Of a DNA stretch of 64,000 nt, positions 17,018 to 25,237 are shown piece by piece. Under the pieces are notes generated by a model, which saw only the letters and a program-made list of their open reading frames with translations, was not told the origin of the DNA and made no database searches. The stretch's first letter is position 1; every line of letters begins with the position of its first letter. Source of the DNA: Roseofilum halophilum BLCC-M91 (lineage in GTDB: Bacteria > Cyanobacteriota > Cyanobacteriia > Cyanobacteriales > Desertifilaceae); contig NZ_JAQPOK010000088.1 of assembly GCF_030068445.1 (NCBI RefSeq), positions 37,652-101,651 on the forward strand, read 5' to 3'. The translations under genes were made by a program, and so were the position numbers.

Positions 17018-18106
17018 TTAGGGTATTTCCGCTTCGCGGACATGAATCCGCTTCGCGGACATGAATCCGCCTCGCAGACATGAATCCGGTTCGCGGACAT
17101 TTTCATCTAAAGATTCCTCAGTAGACGACTCTTCATTGAGAATGCGATCGCTATATTGACTCGATTTAGCTAAATAAATTCCCCCTAAAACCGTAGCAAA
17201 CGCCAGAGTGTTCACCAGGGTTAAGCCTTCGGCAAAGACAATCCAAGCAATAATGGCGGCAAACACCGGATCGAGCAAGAGGAAAATTCCCACTAAACCA
17301 GAAGACAGACGCTTGAGGCTATAAGCTTGTAATCCTTGTCCCACCACTTGGCAAATCACGGCTAACCCAATCACAGAAAGCCATCCGGAGAGAGTAATCG
17401 GAAACAGTTGGTCTTCAGCCAGTAAAACAACCGGCAGGGAGAGAATCGCACCTACCCCACAACACCACATTAAGATCACCGTAGCGGGGAATTTGTGGCG
17501 CAGGGTTTCAATCAACATCAAATTGGCAGCCGAAAAAACAGCCGATAATAGGGCAGCAATGTCCCCATTGAGGTGTTCAGTACCAACCTGGAAGTCATCG
17601 AGTCCCAGGGCAACTGCCCCAATCATGGCAATTAATAGCCCGGTTAAAAACCGGCGATCGAAAGATTCATGGAAAATCGCCCAAGCTCCCAGAGTCGTAA
17701 ATAAAGGAGTTAGGTTATGTAGAATAGTCGAATTGGCCACACCGGTGAGGGTTAGAGACCAAGCCCAAAACGCCAGACACCCCCAAAACATGACCCCAGC
17801 AGCGATCAGCAACAATACATCCTGTCGATTCATTGCTTCCACTTTCGGCTTTCGGTCTACTGCCTCCTTGTTTTTCCACTGTTCTAGGGCATAAATCACC
17901 CCCAGGACTAAAAAGGCAATCCAAAATCGGTTGAGAATCGTGGAAAATGGCCCCAGCTCTCGTTCGCTCAAGCGAATGAAAATGGCAGCAAAGGACAAAG
18001 AGGCGATCGCGAAAAATACGGCTAAAAGGGCAGATACAGTGGAACTGATTTTGGGAATTCTCGGTAGATGGGGTTGAATCGAGGGTAAGGCTCTGGTAAA
18101 AGACAT
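17018..18106 (-). CDS. EamA/DMT-family transporter
   Basis: This 362-residue protein contains ten predicted hydrophobic helices between about residues 22 and 315, arranged as two EamA repeats (ASLSFAAIFIRLSERELGPF and LSAVFSAANLMLIETLRHKF mark their starts). DMT transporters export or import small metabolites; the substrate here is unknown. The last 30 or so residues (from about ..REPDSCLRGG onward) are encoded by short tandem DNA repeats at 17029-17105 and are not part of the family. The natural C-terminus was probably around NEESSTEESLDEN. Confidence 0.85.
   Translation of the reverse strand: MSFTRALPSIQPHLPRIPKISSTVSALLAVFFAIASLSFAAIFIRLSERELGPFSTILNRFWIAFLVLGVIYALEQWKNKEAVDRKPKVEAMNRQDVLLLIAAGVMFWGCLAFWAWSLTLTGVANSTILHNLTPLFTTLGAWAIFHESFDRRFLTGLLIAMIGAVALGLDDFQVGTEHLNGDIAALLSAVFSAANLMLIETLRHKFPATVILMWCCGVGAILSLPVVLLAEDQLFPITLSGWLSVIGLAVICQVVGQGLQAYSLKRLSSGLVGIFLLLDPVFAAIIAWIVFAEGLTLVNTLAFATVLGGIYLAKSSQYSDRILNEESSTEESLDENVREPDSCLRGGFMSAKRIHVREAEIP
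17029..17105. repeat. Tandem GCTTCGCGGACATGAATCC repeats
   Basis: Four imperfect units of about 19 nt (CGCTTCGCGGACATGAATC, with CCTCGCAGACATGAATC and GGTTCGCGGACAT variants) lie at the 3' end of the EamA gene. Each resembles the small palindromic element TTTCATGTCCGC..GCGGAAA seen at 533-551 and 48478-48499. The array is read in frame as the C-terminal tail of the transporter. Confidence 0.75.
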
Positions 18107-18506
18107 GATCTTAGCAAGGGTAAACCTTGGAGTAACAAGCGTCAGCGAAGGGGGTCGAGTAAATAAATGTGCTTAATCCTCTCCTTCCAGTTATCTTAAG
18201 ATTCCTTCCTTATAGCTCGAACAGGATTTTTGCAATTTGTTACACAATGAAACGGCTCTTCATCGAATCATCAAACTCAGACAATAAATCACCATGGGGA
18301 AATTTAACCTGCTATCCTGAAAGATGCAAGAGATCGTGCGATCGCTTTAGCGATGGGTCGCATGATTGTCGCCTTCTACCCAGCTATCCCACGCTCCTGA
18401 CGATCGTTATCCATTCTTAAGCCAGTATTCTGGATTCCCAGGATCTTCAGACGTACTAATTAACAATTCTCCTAACTCAAGATAAAGATTAAAGCTAAAG
18501 AACCCT
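18107..18506. other. 400-nt intergenic region without a recognised gene
   Basis: This spacer separates the divergent EamA transporter and PP2C phosphatase genes. A short ORF from about 18169 exists but shows no protein-like composition or family. A second frame (18311-18400, AILKDARDRAIALAMGR..) looks slightly more protein-like but has no start and stops quickly. Promoters of both flanking genes must be here; no clear consensus was seen. Confidence 0.4.
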
Positions 18507-20075
18507 ATGGATATCTCACCAAACGATGCACAAGTTATAGTCCCAGAACTCGCCCATATTTATCGAGTGCTTGAATCCCAATTGGGCGAAACGGATCGCC
18601 ATCGTGTCCCGTCTCTACAGGAATCTCGGCTGGAAGCAGAAAACCAAACGGTCATGGTTCTCGAAGACCGCTCAGACTGGAAACCCGTGGTAGATCTGTG
18701 GCGAGAAGAAAACATGCCCTCAGAACAAATTATCTTTATGTTTCATGAGATGCTCGATCTGTGGGAACAGCTCGAAACGGTCAATTGTTGCCAAAGCCTT
18801 CTAGAATTAAGTAACCTGCTGCTCGATGAAGATGAAATTCTCTGCCTCAAACGCTTACATCCTGACAGCAATCCAGAAGGAGTCAGCCTTAGAGAGTTGG
18901 GTAAAGTTTGGCAACAACTGTTTCAACAGTCAGAGATGACCCAAGTGGGATCGCTACTGTCCCTCTTGCAAGACCTACAAGGGGAAAAAATGACTTCCGT
19001 TGACCAAGTACGCGATCGCCTGGAAGAAATTTTGGCCGAAGAACACGGCGATCCAGACCTGGACGACGACGAAAGCCTTGCCCCCCTCTATCCTGAAGAA
19101 GAACTCGATCAGGACAAAACCCAACCCATTGACTACAGCGATTACAATCCTTCCGGATTCCCTGCCCCCACCCAGATAGCTCCCCCTATTTCTCCCTTCG
19201 AGGATATGCCCACTGTGGTGTTACCCATGCAACTGTTTAGCCTCGATTATGCCGGGGCAACCGACAAGGGAATGCAGCGAGACCACAATGAAGATAGTTT
19301 TCTCATTCACACCCAATTAGAACGCATTGAAGATAAAACCGGGCGCACCATCCACGCCAAAGGGCTGTATATTCTCTGTGATGGCATGGGGGGCCATGCG
19401 GGAGGGGAACAGGCCAGTATGGTGGGGGTAAAAACCCTGAAAGAGTATTTTCAAACCCATTGGTTTAACTTGCCCGATTCTGAATCCCGCCTGCCCTCGA
19501 CGGAATGTATTGAAGAAGGGATATTCCAGGCTAATCAAGCGATCTATGATATCAATCAATCCCAAAGTCGTACCGGAAGCGGACGCATGGGAACTACATT
19601 GGTGTTGGTCTTGATTCAAGATGTTCATGTGGCTGTTGGCCATGTGGGGGATAGTCGGTTATATATGTTTAGCCGCAAACAAGGGTTAACGGCATTAACT
19701 CAAGACCATGATGTGGCCCAACGGGAAATTAAACGAGGGTTAGAACCGGAATTAGCGTTTGCTCGTCCGGATGCCTATCAATTGACCCAAGCTTTGGGGC
19801 CCCGCCATAATGATTTTGTCAAACCGGATATTTATTGTTTTGAACTGAATCAAGATAGTCTGTTGCTGTTAAGTTCCGATGGTCTCACGGATAATGATTT
19901 GGTAGAAAAGCATGTGGGTAGCCATATTGAGCCGCTCATGAGTTCTCGTGCCAATCTGGAGCGGGGAGTGAGCGATTTAATTGATTTGGCTAATGAACAT
20001 AATGGCCATGACAATATTACGGTGGTTTTGGTGCGGGCTAAGGTGCGCCCCAATTTGGGAGGGTTGAGCCGTTAG
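18507..20075 (+). CDS. PP2C-family Ser/Thr protein phosphatase
   Basis: A 522-residue protein. The C-terminal PP2C domain (about residues 243-512) carries the metal-binding motifs ATDKGMQRDHNEDSF, LYILCDGMGGHAGGEQAS, VGHVGDSRLYM, LLLSSDGLTDN and HNGHDNITVVLV. The N-terminal 240 residues are acidic and helical with no named domain, plus an acidic linker (DPDLDDDESL). It reverses protein Ser/Thr phosphorylation, using Mg/Mn. The FHA-kinase gene follows 40 nt downstream, so the two form a kinase-phosphatase pair, probably one operon. Confidence 0.93.
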   Translation: MDISPNDAQVIVPELAHIYRVLESQLGETDRHRVPSLQESRLEAENQTVMVLEDRSDWKPVVDLWREENMPSEQIIFMFHEMLDLWEQLETVNCCQSLLELSNLLLDEDEILCLKRLHPDSNPEGVSLRELGKVWQQLFQQSEMTQVGSLLSLLQDLQGEKMTSVDQVRDRLEEILAEEHGDPDLDDDESLAPLYPEEELDQDKTQPIDYSDYNPSGFPAPTQIAPPISPFEDMPTVVLPMQLFSLDYAGATDKGMQRDHNEDSFLIHTQLERIEDKTGRTIHAKGLYILCDGMGGHAGGEQASMVGVKTLKEYFQTHWFNLPDSESRLPSTECIEEGIFQANQAIYDINQSQSRTGSGRMGTTLVLVLIQDVHVAVGHVGDSRLYMFSRKQGLTALTQDHDVAQREIKRGLEPELAFARPDAYQLTQALGPRHNDFVKPDIYCFELNQDSLLLLSSDGLTDNDLVEKHVGSHIEPLMSSRANLERGVSDLIDLANEHNGHDNITVVLVRAKVRPNLGGLSR

Positions 20076-20115
20076 GGGACGCTGGGAGAAAGTCGGTATG
20101 GTTTGAGGTTCGATA

Positions 20116-21342
20116 ATGCAAGGGACGATTACCCTGACGTTGTTAGATCCAAAGGAAGGAGATCCGCTCCAAAGCTGGGAGTTTCTTCCCCAAGGAAAAG
20201 TTTGTATTGGCCGGGCCCAGGATAATGAAGTGGTGCTTTCTAATGATTTGGTGTCTCGGTATCATTTGGAGTTAGAACCGATTCAGGATAAGGGGGCGAT
20301 CGCCTGGAAGGTGACGAACCGAGGGACGAATGGCACGCTAGTGAACCATCAGCCGATCGCCCAAATTGTGGTCGAGAGCAAAAGTCTGATTCAGTTAGCG
20401 GCTGGAGGGCCGATTTTAGAGCTGACGTTTGCCAATCAGGAAATTGCTCCCCTTCCAGGAACTTCAGGATGTACCCATGAAGGCAATGCTCCGAATAATC
20501 TGTTTTGTATCCATTGCGGTCAACCTTTGCACATTGAAAAGCAGGTGCGAGATTATCAGATTTTGCGCATTTTGGGCCAAGGGGGTATGGGAACGACCTA
20601 TTTGGCCTATCCTCCCCTATCGGAACAACAGACTTCTCAGTTAATTGTCCTCAAGGAGATGAATTCCGATCTCGCTCGCATTGCTAAGGCGAGGGAACTG
20701 TTTGACCGGGAAGCTCGTACCCTGAAGGGGTTGAACCATCCAGGGGTTCCCCGCTTTTTTGATTCGTTTATTGAGGAGGGTAAAAAGTATTTGGCCATGG
20801 AATTAATCCATGGTGAAGATTTAGAGCGTCTGTTGTATCAGCAGGGGTGCTTTTCTGCACCGGTGGCGGTTGAGTGGATGATTCAAACCTGCAAGATTTT
20901 GGGTTACTTGCATAGCCAGTCTCCCCCGATTGTGCATCGGGATATTAAACCGGCGAATTTGCTTCTGCGACGTTTGGATCGTCAGATTGTGGTGATTGAT
21001 TTTGGGGCGGTTAAAGAGATTGGAACGCCCTTGGGAACCCGGATTGGGGCTGAGGGCTATAGTGCGCCCGAACAGGATCGGGGACAACCGGTGACCCAAT
21101 CGGATTTATATGCGATCGGGCCCACGCTTGTCTTTTTGCTCACGGGAGAGCAGCCATTAAAATATTACAAACGCCGTCGCGATTTCTCCTATCGTTTAGA
21201 CTTGCAGTCCGTGGAAGCAGTGGCTCCACCTCTGCGGGAGGTGATTGAAAAGACGACGGCTCCTAAACCCCGCGATCGCTTCCAAACGGCTGAAGAGCTA
21301 GTGCAAGCTTTAGAGTCTGCACTTTCAGCTGTAAAGCTATAA
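20116..21342 (+). CDS. FHA-domain Ser/Thr protein kinase
   Basis: A 408-residue protein in three parts. Residues about 1-110 are an FHA domain (VCIGRAQDNEVVLSNDLVSR, then NRGTNGTLVN), which binds phosphothreonine. A zinc-ribbon-like knuckle follows (C..C with CIHCGQPL). The kinase domain starts at YQILRILGQGGMGTTYLAY (Gly-rich loop, residue about 145), with VLKEM (lysine), VHRDIKPANLL (catalytic loop, about 275), VIDFGAV (DFG) and EGYSAPEQ. No transmembrane segment is seen. It sits just after a PP2C gene, so the pair may set the phosphorylation level of common targets, with FHA recruiting phosphorylated partners. Confidence 0.93.
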   Translation: MQGTITLTLLDPKEGDPLQSWEFLPQGKVCIGRAQDNEVVLSNDLVSRYHLELEPIQDKGAIAWKVTNRGTNGTLVNHQPIAQIVVESKSLIQLAAGGPILELTFANQEIAPLPGTSGCTHEGNAPNNLFCIHCGQPLHIEKQVRDYQILRILGQGGMGTTYLAYPPLSEQQTSQLIVLKEMNSDLARIAKARELFDREARTLKGLNHPGVPRFFDSFIEEGKKYLAMELIHGEDLERLLYQQGCFSAPVAVEWMIQTCKILGYLHSQSPPIVHRDIKPANLLLRRLDRQIVVIDFGAVKEIGTPLGTRIGAEGYSAPEQDRGQPVTQSDLYAIGPTLVFLLTGEQPLKYYKRRRDFSYRLDLQSVEAVAPPLREVIEKTTAPKPRDRFQTAEELVQALESALSAVKL

Positions 21343-21375
21343 ACCCACATTCGGCATTCAAATCGACTATAATTG

Positions 21376-22254
21376 TTAATTGATATAAAGTCCGGCTGAC
21401 CTTCGTGCTTGTTGTAAGTCTTGGCTCAATCCTAGACGATTTGACCAATCATTTAGATAGTTAAAGTCCAGAGATTCTCCTTGTACTTTCAATATTCCTA
21501 AAATATCTCGCCATTGTTTATCCGATTCAGTTTGACTTCTCCACTGAAGTTTATTAAGAATAATATCTTCTGGGGATGCTAGATTAACCTCAATTCCACC
21601 TGGAATTTTGTATTGTTGTCTGCGTTCAAATTGAATGCGATCAAATGCATTATCATCAGATAAAATGAGGTCTGCACGGGAAATAGTTTCAATCTCAGTG
21701 ACTTGTAATATTCCCATCCGACCCTCAACAATATCCTCTACACCAGGAACATAAAACCCAACAATTTCTAATTCAGTTGCTAGTTCGGTAACCTGTTGAG
21801 GCTGAATAAAAATAACCATATCAACATCACGAGTCGTGCGAACTTCCCCATAGGCGATCGCTGCCACTCCGCCTGTAATATAATAAGGGATATTGAGGGA
21901 TTCAAAAATTAGGTGTAACCGCCCTGCTAAGGCAATTGAATCTTGAGTCCAATTCATTGGATTTTTAGTCGTTATAGCATCGAGGAAATGCGCCTCTCCT
22001 AACCAAGCTTGAGCTAATTTCTGAGCCAGTTGTATCTCAGATAAGTCAGAAAAGCGTTGGCGGAAACAGGAGAGAGAAAACTGACGAGCATTCTGATTCA
22101 TCCCAGCTCCCATTGCCAGCCGTTGTGATGGGGTACGTTCTTGCAGCAATCTAAAACCCAATATATCAACTTGAGGAGTGGTGTCTGGCGATTGAGATTG
22201 ATAGCCCGGTGTGACAGCTTGGCTTGATAATTGACCAGGAATCGGTTTATTCAT
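21376..22254 (-). CDS. Nucleotidyltransferase-fold protein
   Basis: This 292-residue protein has the nucleotidyltransferase core: IPYYITGGVAAIAYGEVRTT (helix-strand with GG), followed by RDVDMVIFI (the DxD metal pair), about residues 115-150. Further conserved parts are IEVNLASPEDIILNKLQW and SDKQWRDILGI, as in AbiEii-like and DUF6036-type nucleotidyltransferase proteins. The N-terminal 90 residues are unassigned (SCFRQRFSDLSEIQLAQKL). Members include toxins that modify tRNA and uncharacterised proteins. No cognate antitoxin gene is adjacent, so a toxin role is only a possibility. Confidence 0.7.
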   Translation of the reverse strand: MNKPIPGQLSSQAVTPGYQSQSPDTTPQVDILGFRLLQERTPSQRLAMGAGMNQNARQFSLSCFRQRFSDLSEIQLAQKLAQAWLGEAHFLDAITTKNPMNWTQDSIALAGRLHLIFESLNIPYYITGGVAAIAYGEVRTTRDVDMVIFIQPQQVTELATELEIVGFYVPGVEDIVEGRMGILQVTEIETISRADLILSDDNAFDRIQFERRQQYKIPGGIEVNLASPEDIILNKLQWRSQTESDKQWRDILGILKVQGESLDFNYLNDWSNRLGLSQDLQQARRSAGLYIN

Positions 22255-22578
22255 TTAAAATTGTGTCATATCAAGTTCCATTAATATCAAGTGCGGGTAA
22301 TCAGTTAAAGTATAGGAGTCAGGTGGGCAGGGTCTTTGGGTAGAATTTGAATGATACAGCGCTTCGCGCGGTAATGGGTAATGGGTAATGGGTAATGGGA
22401 AAACCATTTTTCACGCTATAATCCCCATTTTTCAGGCTTTTCATGGGAAGGCACTCAACCCTTAAAATTTCGATAACTGTACCTCATAACATCGAAAAGC
22501 GCTGTATGGCTTCTTCTGTTGCCCACCCTACGATGAGCTAGGGGATGCCATGAGTGGCTCGCTACCCCTAGACCGGAA
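22255..22578. other. Intergenic region with repeat fragments
   Basis: No gene was recognised in these 324 nt. At 22357-22400 a GCGCTTCGCGC palindrome is followed by four GGTAATG units (GGTAATGGGTAATGGG..). At 22479-22508 a partial reverse copy of the composite repeat seen at 551 and 42541 lies (GTACCTCATAACATCGAAAA, then GCGCTGTA). Confidence 0.6.
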
Positions 22579-22809
22579 TTAGTCTTCCCATTCTTCTACA
22601 GCCAGGAGTTCACTAACGGGATCGTGCATAGAGAAATCGTAGGCTTGCAATTCTTTTTTCCAATATTGCCACTGGTCTCCATACAGAAATGCCATTTTCC
22701 AAATGCCATCTGTCGGTTTCAGGATATTGGAATCGACCAATGATTTCACTTTGGATTGCAGTTTAAACATTGGGTGAACAACCTGCTGGCTCATACAACC
22801 TTGATTCAT
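22579..22809 (-). CDS. DUF4327-like small cyanobacterial protein
   Basis: The 76-residue protein (or 71 from the second methionine, MSQQVVHPM) has a strongly conserved-looking pattern VVHPM.KLQ.KV.SLVDS, PTDGIWK.A.LYGD.W.YWK, and a C-terminal LLAVEEWED. This matches the cyanobacteria-specific DUF4327 family as I recall it. The function is unknown. It is a single-gene unit with repeats on both sides. The second methionine is the likelier start because the family usually begins near it. Confidence 0.65.
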   Translation of the reverse strand: MNQGCMSQQVVHPMFKLQSKVKSLVDSNILKPTDGIWKMAFLYGDQWQYWKKELQAYDFSMHDPVSELLAVEEWED

Positions 22810-23022
22810 ATTTGAAGTTTGTCAAATCTTTTCTATGTGTGCTTTCCTAGTGGCGAGTGAGGGTTCTCGTGAAGATTCTGCAGAATTAGAGAACAAGAAC
22901 AGCTAGGAATTATTTTTCTTGTTACTCCCTCACAATAGCATAACACTCTAGGAAAGGGAAGAGTTGCATAGAAAAGTTTTTTTTATGTAATGGGGAATGG
23001 GGAATAGGCAATAGGAAGTTCT

Positions 23023-23160
23023 CCATGTCTCCCCATCTCCGCGTCTCCCCATCTCCGCGTCTCCGCGTCCCCGCGTCTCCCCATCTCCGCGTCTCCCCAT
23101 CTCCGCGTCCCCGCGTCCCCGCGTCTCCGTGTCTCCCCATCTCCCCCACTCCCCCATCTC
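23023..23160. repeat. Octameric short tandem repeats (GCGTCTCC/CCCATCTCC)
   Basis: The region between DUF4327 and glmS (352 nt, 22810-23161) ends with about 17 units of 8 nt, GCGTCTCC, CCATCTCC and GCGTCCCC in varied order. This is the short tandemly repeated repetitive (STRR) type common in cyanobacteria. The rest of the gap (22810-23022) holds no recognised gene. The repeats reach to the glmS stop codon. Long ORFs read through them on the minus strand, but they encode only low-complexity peptide. Confidence 0.85.
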
Positions 23161-23161
23161 C

Positions 23162-25105
23162 CTACTCTACCGTCACCGATTTAGCCAGATTCCGGGGTTG
23201 ATCGACATCGAGACCTCTGAGGGCGGCAATGTGATAGGCCAGTAATTGCAGGGGAATCACGCTCACGAGGGGCGAGAGAGACTCATCAACCGTGGGAATG
23301 GCTAAGATTTCGTTGAAAATATCTTGAGCTTCGAGGGAGTCTTTGGGGGTGACTCCAATTAGACGAGCGTCTCTGGCTTTGGCTTCTTGGGCGTTAGAGA
23401 GGACTTTTTCGTACAGCAGTCCCGGAACGGCGATCGCCACCACAGGCACTTTGGCATCCAACAGAGCAATGGGGCCGTGTTTCATTTCGCCAGCCGGATA
23501 GCCTTCGGCATGAATATAACTGATTTCCTTGAGCTTCAAGGCTCCTTCGAGGGCAATGGGAAAGTTGATTCCGCGACCCAGGAAGATAAAATCGCTGGTT
23601 TCATTAAACTGATGGGCCAACTCTCCAATATAATCATCCTGCTCCTCAATCAGCCGTTCAATCAGTGGGGGCAATTCGCGCAACTTCTTGATGATGCTCT
23701 CGATCGCCTCTGCTTTCAGGGTCTTGCGGCGATCGGCCAAATCCAAAGCTAAGGCATAAAACGCCATCACCTGAGCGCTAAAGGTTTTCGTCGCTGCCAC
23801 TCCCACCTCTAAATTGGCATGGGTATTAATAATGTAGGGAATCAGCCGACCCAAAGAACTTTCCGGCCGGTTCGTAATTCCCAGCATTCGCGGTTGATAT
23901 GCCGGAGAATGGTGGGACTTGCGCCGCTCCTGTTCCATCTCCAAAGCTGCCAGGGTATCCGCCGTTTCTCCCGACTGGGTAACCCCAATGGTTAACGTAT
24001 TCGCCGTTAAAGGTGGGGGAGAATAGCGAAACTCCGAGGCATATTGAATAAAAGTGGGAACCCCCGCCCATTGTTCCAGCAAATGCTTCCCGACTAGCGC
24101 CGCGTGCCAACTGGTTCCACAGGCCACAATCTGGATCTGTTCTAAGTTCTCATACAGGCTTTGGGGTAAGTTGAGTTGCACCAGTCCTGGAGAGGATGCA
24201 GGGGCAGAAGGTGGATTAGAACCTGTGATTCGACTACGCTCACCAACCGTTGGATTTTGGGTTTGGAGATACCATTCTGGGTCAAAATAGGCATCGAGTT
24301 GGGTTCGCAAAACCGTCGGTTGCTCATAAATTTCCTTGAGCATAAAGTGGCGAAACCCTTGTTTTTCGGCGCTGCTGGGATGCCAGTTCAGGGTTTGGGG
24401 ATATTTGACCCGTCGCTCTCCCCGAAAATCATAGACTTCTACCCCTAGGGGAGTCAGGCGAGCGATTTCCCCGTTATCTAAGGGCAGAATAATATGGGTG
24501 TGGGAAACCAGGGCTGGGGTATCGGAGGCACAGAAAAATTCCCCTTGACCAAAGCCAATAACTAGGGGGGCTTGTTGGCGGACTACGATCAGTTCATCGG
24601 GAAATTGGGTACAAATAATGGCAACAGCAAATGCCCCCTCTAACCGGTTCACCGTTTGCCGCACCGCTTCTAGGAGGGAATTCGAGTTCAGCGATAAATA
24701 CTCAGAAATCAGATGGGGAATCACCTCCGTATCCGTATCGGACACAAACTCATGACCCTTTGCCTTCAGTTCCTCCCGCAACTCCCGATAGTTTTCCACA
24801 ATTCCATTTTGGACAACCGCCACCGTTGCCTGCTTATCGGTATGGGGATGGGCATTATACTCCTCCGGTTTACCATGGGTTGCCCATCGAGTGTGCCCAA
24901 TGCCTACACGAGCGCTATCTTCAACCCCCCTAAGCTTATCGCGCAAATTATACAGCTTTCCTTTGGCTTTGATGGCGTGCAGTTCGCCTTCAGAAATCAT
25001 GGCAACGCCTGCCGAATCATAACCTCGATATTCCAGCTTCTCCAATCCAGATAAGAGAATATCCTTAGCTTCTTGAGTACCAATGTATCCAACAATTCCA
25101 CACAT
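23162..25105 (-). CDS. glmS: Glutamine-fructose-6-phosphate aminotransferase
   Basis: A 647-residue enzyme making glucosamine-6-phosphate, the first step toward UDP-GlcNAc for peptidoglycan. The N-terminal glutaminase domain begins MCGIVGYIG, with Cys as nucleophile (after Met removal) and LEYRGYDSAG, then GHTRWATHG. The sugar isomerase half has two SIS domains (VACGTSWHAALVG, GVTQSGETADTL, FLGRGINFPIALEGALKLKE) and ends DQPRNLAKSVTVE, the classical C-terminus. The linker between domains holds an unusual insertion of about 30 residues (near residue 290). The glmU gene in this window is the later step of the same pathway. Confidence 0.97.
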   Translation of the reverse strand: MCGIVGYIGTQEAKDILLSGLEKLEYRGYDSAGVAMISEGELHAIKAKGKLYNLRDKLRGVEDSARVGIGHTRWATHGKPEEYNAHPHTDKQATVAVVQNGIVENYRELREELKAKGHEFVSDTDTEVIPHLISEYLSLNSNSLLEAVRQTVNRLEGAFAVAIICTQFPDELIVVRQQAPLVIGFGQGEFFCASDTPALVSHTHIILPLDNGEIARLTPLGVEVYDFRGERRVKYPQTLNWHPSSAEKQGFRHFMLKEIYEQPTVLRTQLDAYFDPEWYLQTQNPTVGERSRITGSNPPSAPASSPGLVQLNLPQSLYENLEQIQIVACGTSWHAALVGKHLLEQWAGVPTFIQYASEFRYSPPPLTANTLTIGVTQSGETADTLAALEMEQERRKSHHSPAYQPRMLGITNRPESSLGRLIPYIINTHANLEVGVAATKTFSAQVMAFYALALDLADRRKTLKAEAIESIIKKLRELPPLIERLIEEQDDYIGELAHQFNETSDFIFLGRGINFPIALEGALKLKEISYIHAEGYPAGEMKHGPIALLDAKVPVVAIAVPGLLYEKVLSNAQEAKARDARLIGVTPKDSLEAQDIFNEILAIPTVDESLSPLVSVIPLQLLAYHIAALRGLDVDQPRNLAKSVTVE

Positions 25106-25237
25106 TGAATCGATTACTCCAGGTTGTATGAATGACGCAACTGGGGGGTTTGTAGACGGAGAACTTGGGCGATCGCCCTCCCCTTAGCTCTCCATGCTAA
25201 CAGTTTCTTCGTGGGATTCGTTAATTCACCGGATGGT

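Noticed and set aside
22922..23157. Two minus-strand ORFs rich in GDAGTRRRGDGETRR
   Set aside because: They are translations of the short tandem repeats and have no protein-like composition.
23023..23160. CRISPR-like array of short repeats
   Set aside because: Units are only 8 nt and directly adjacent, with no unique spacers. It is an STRR-type tandem repeat.
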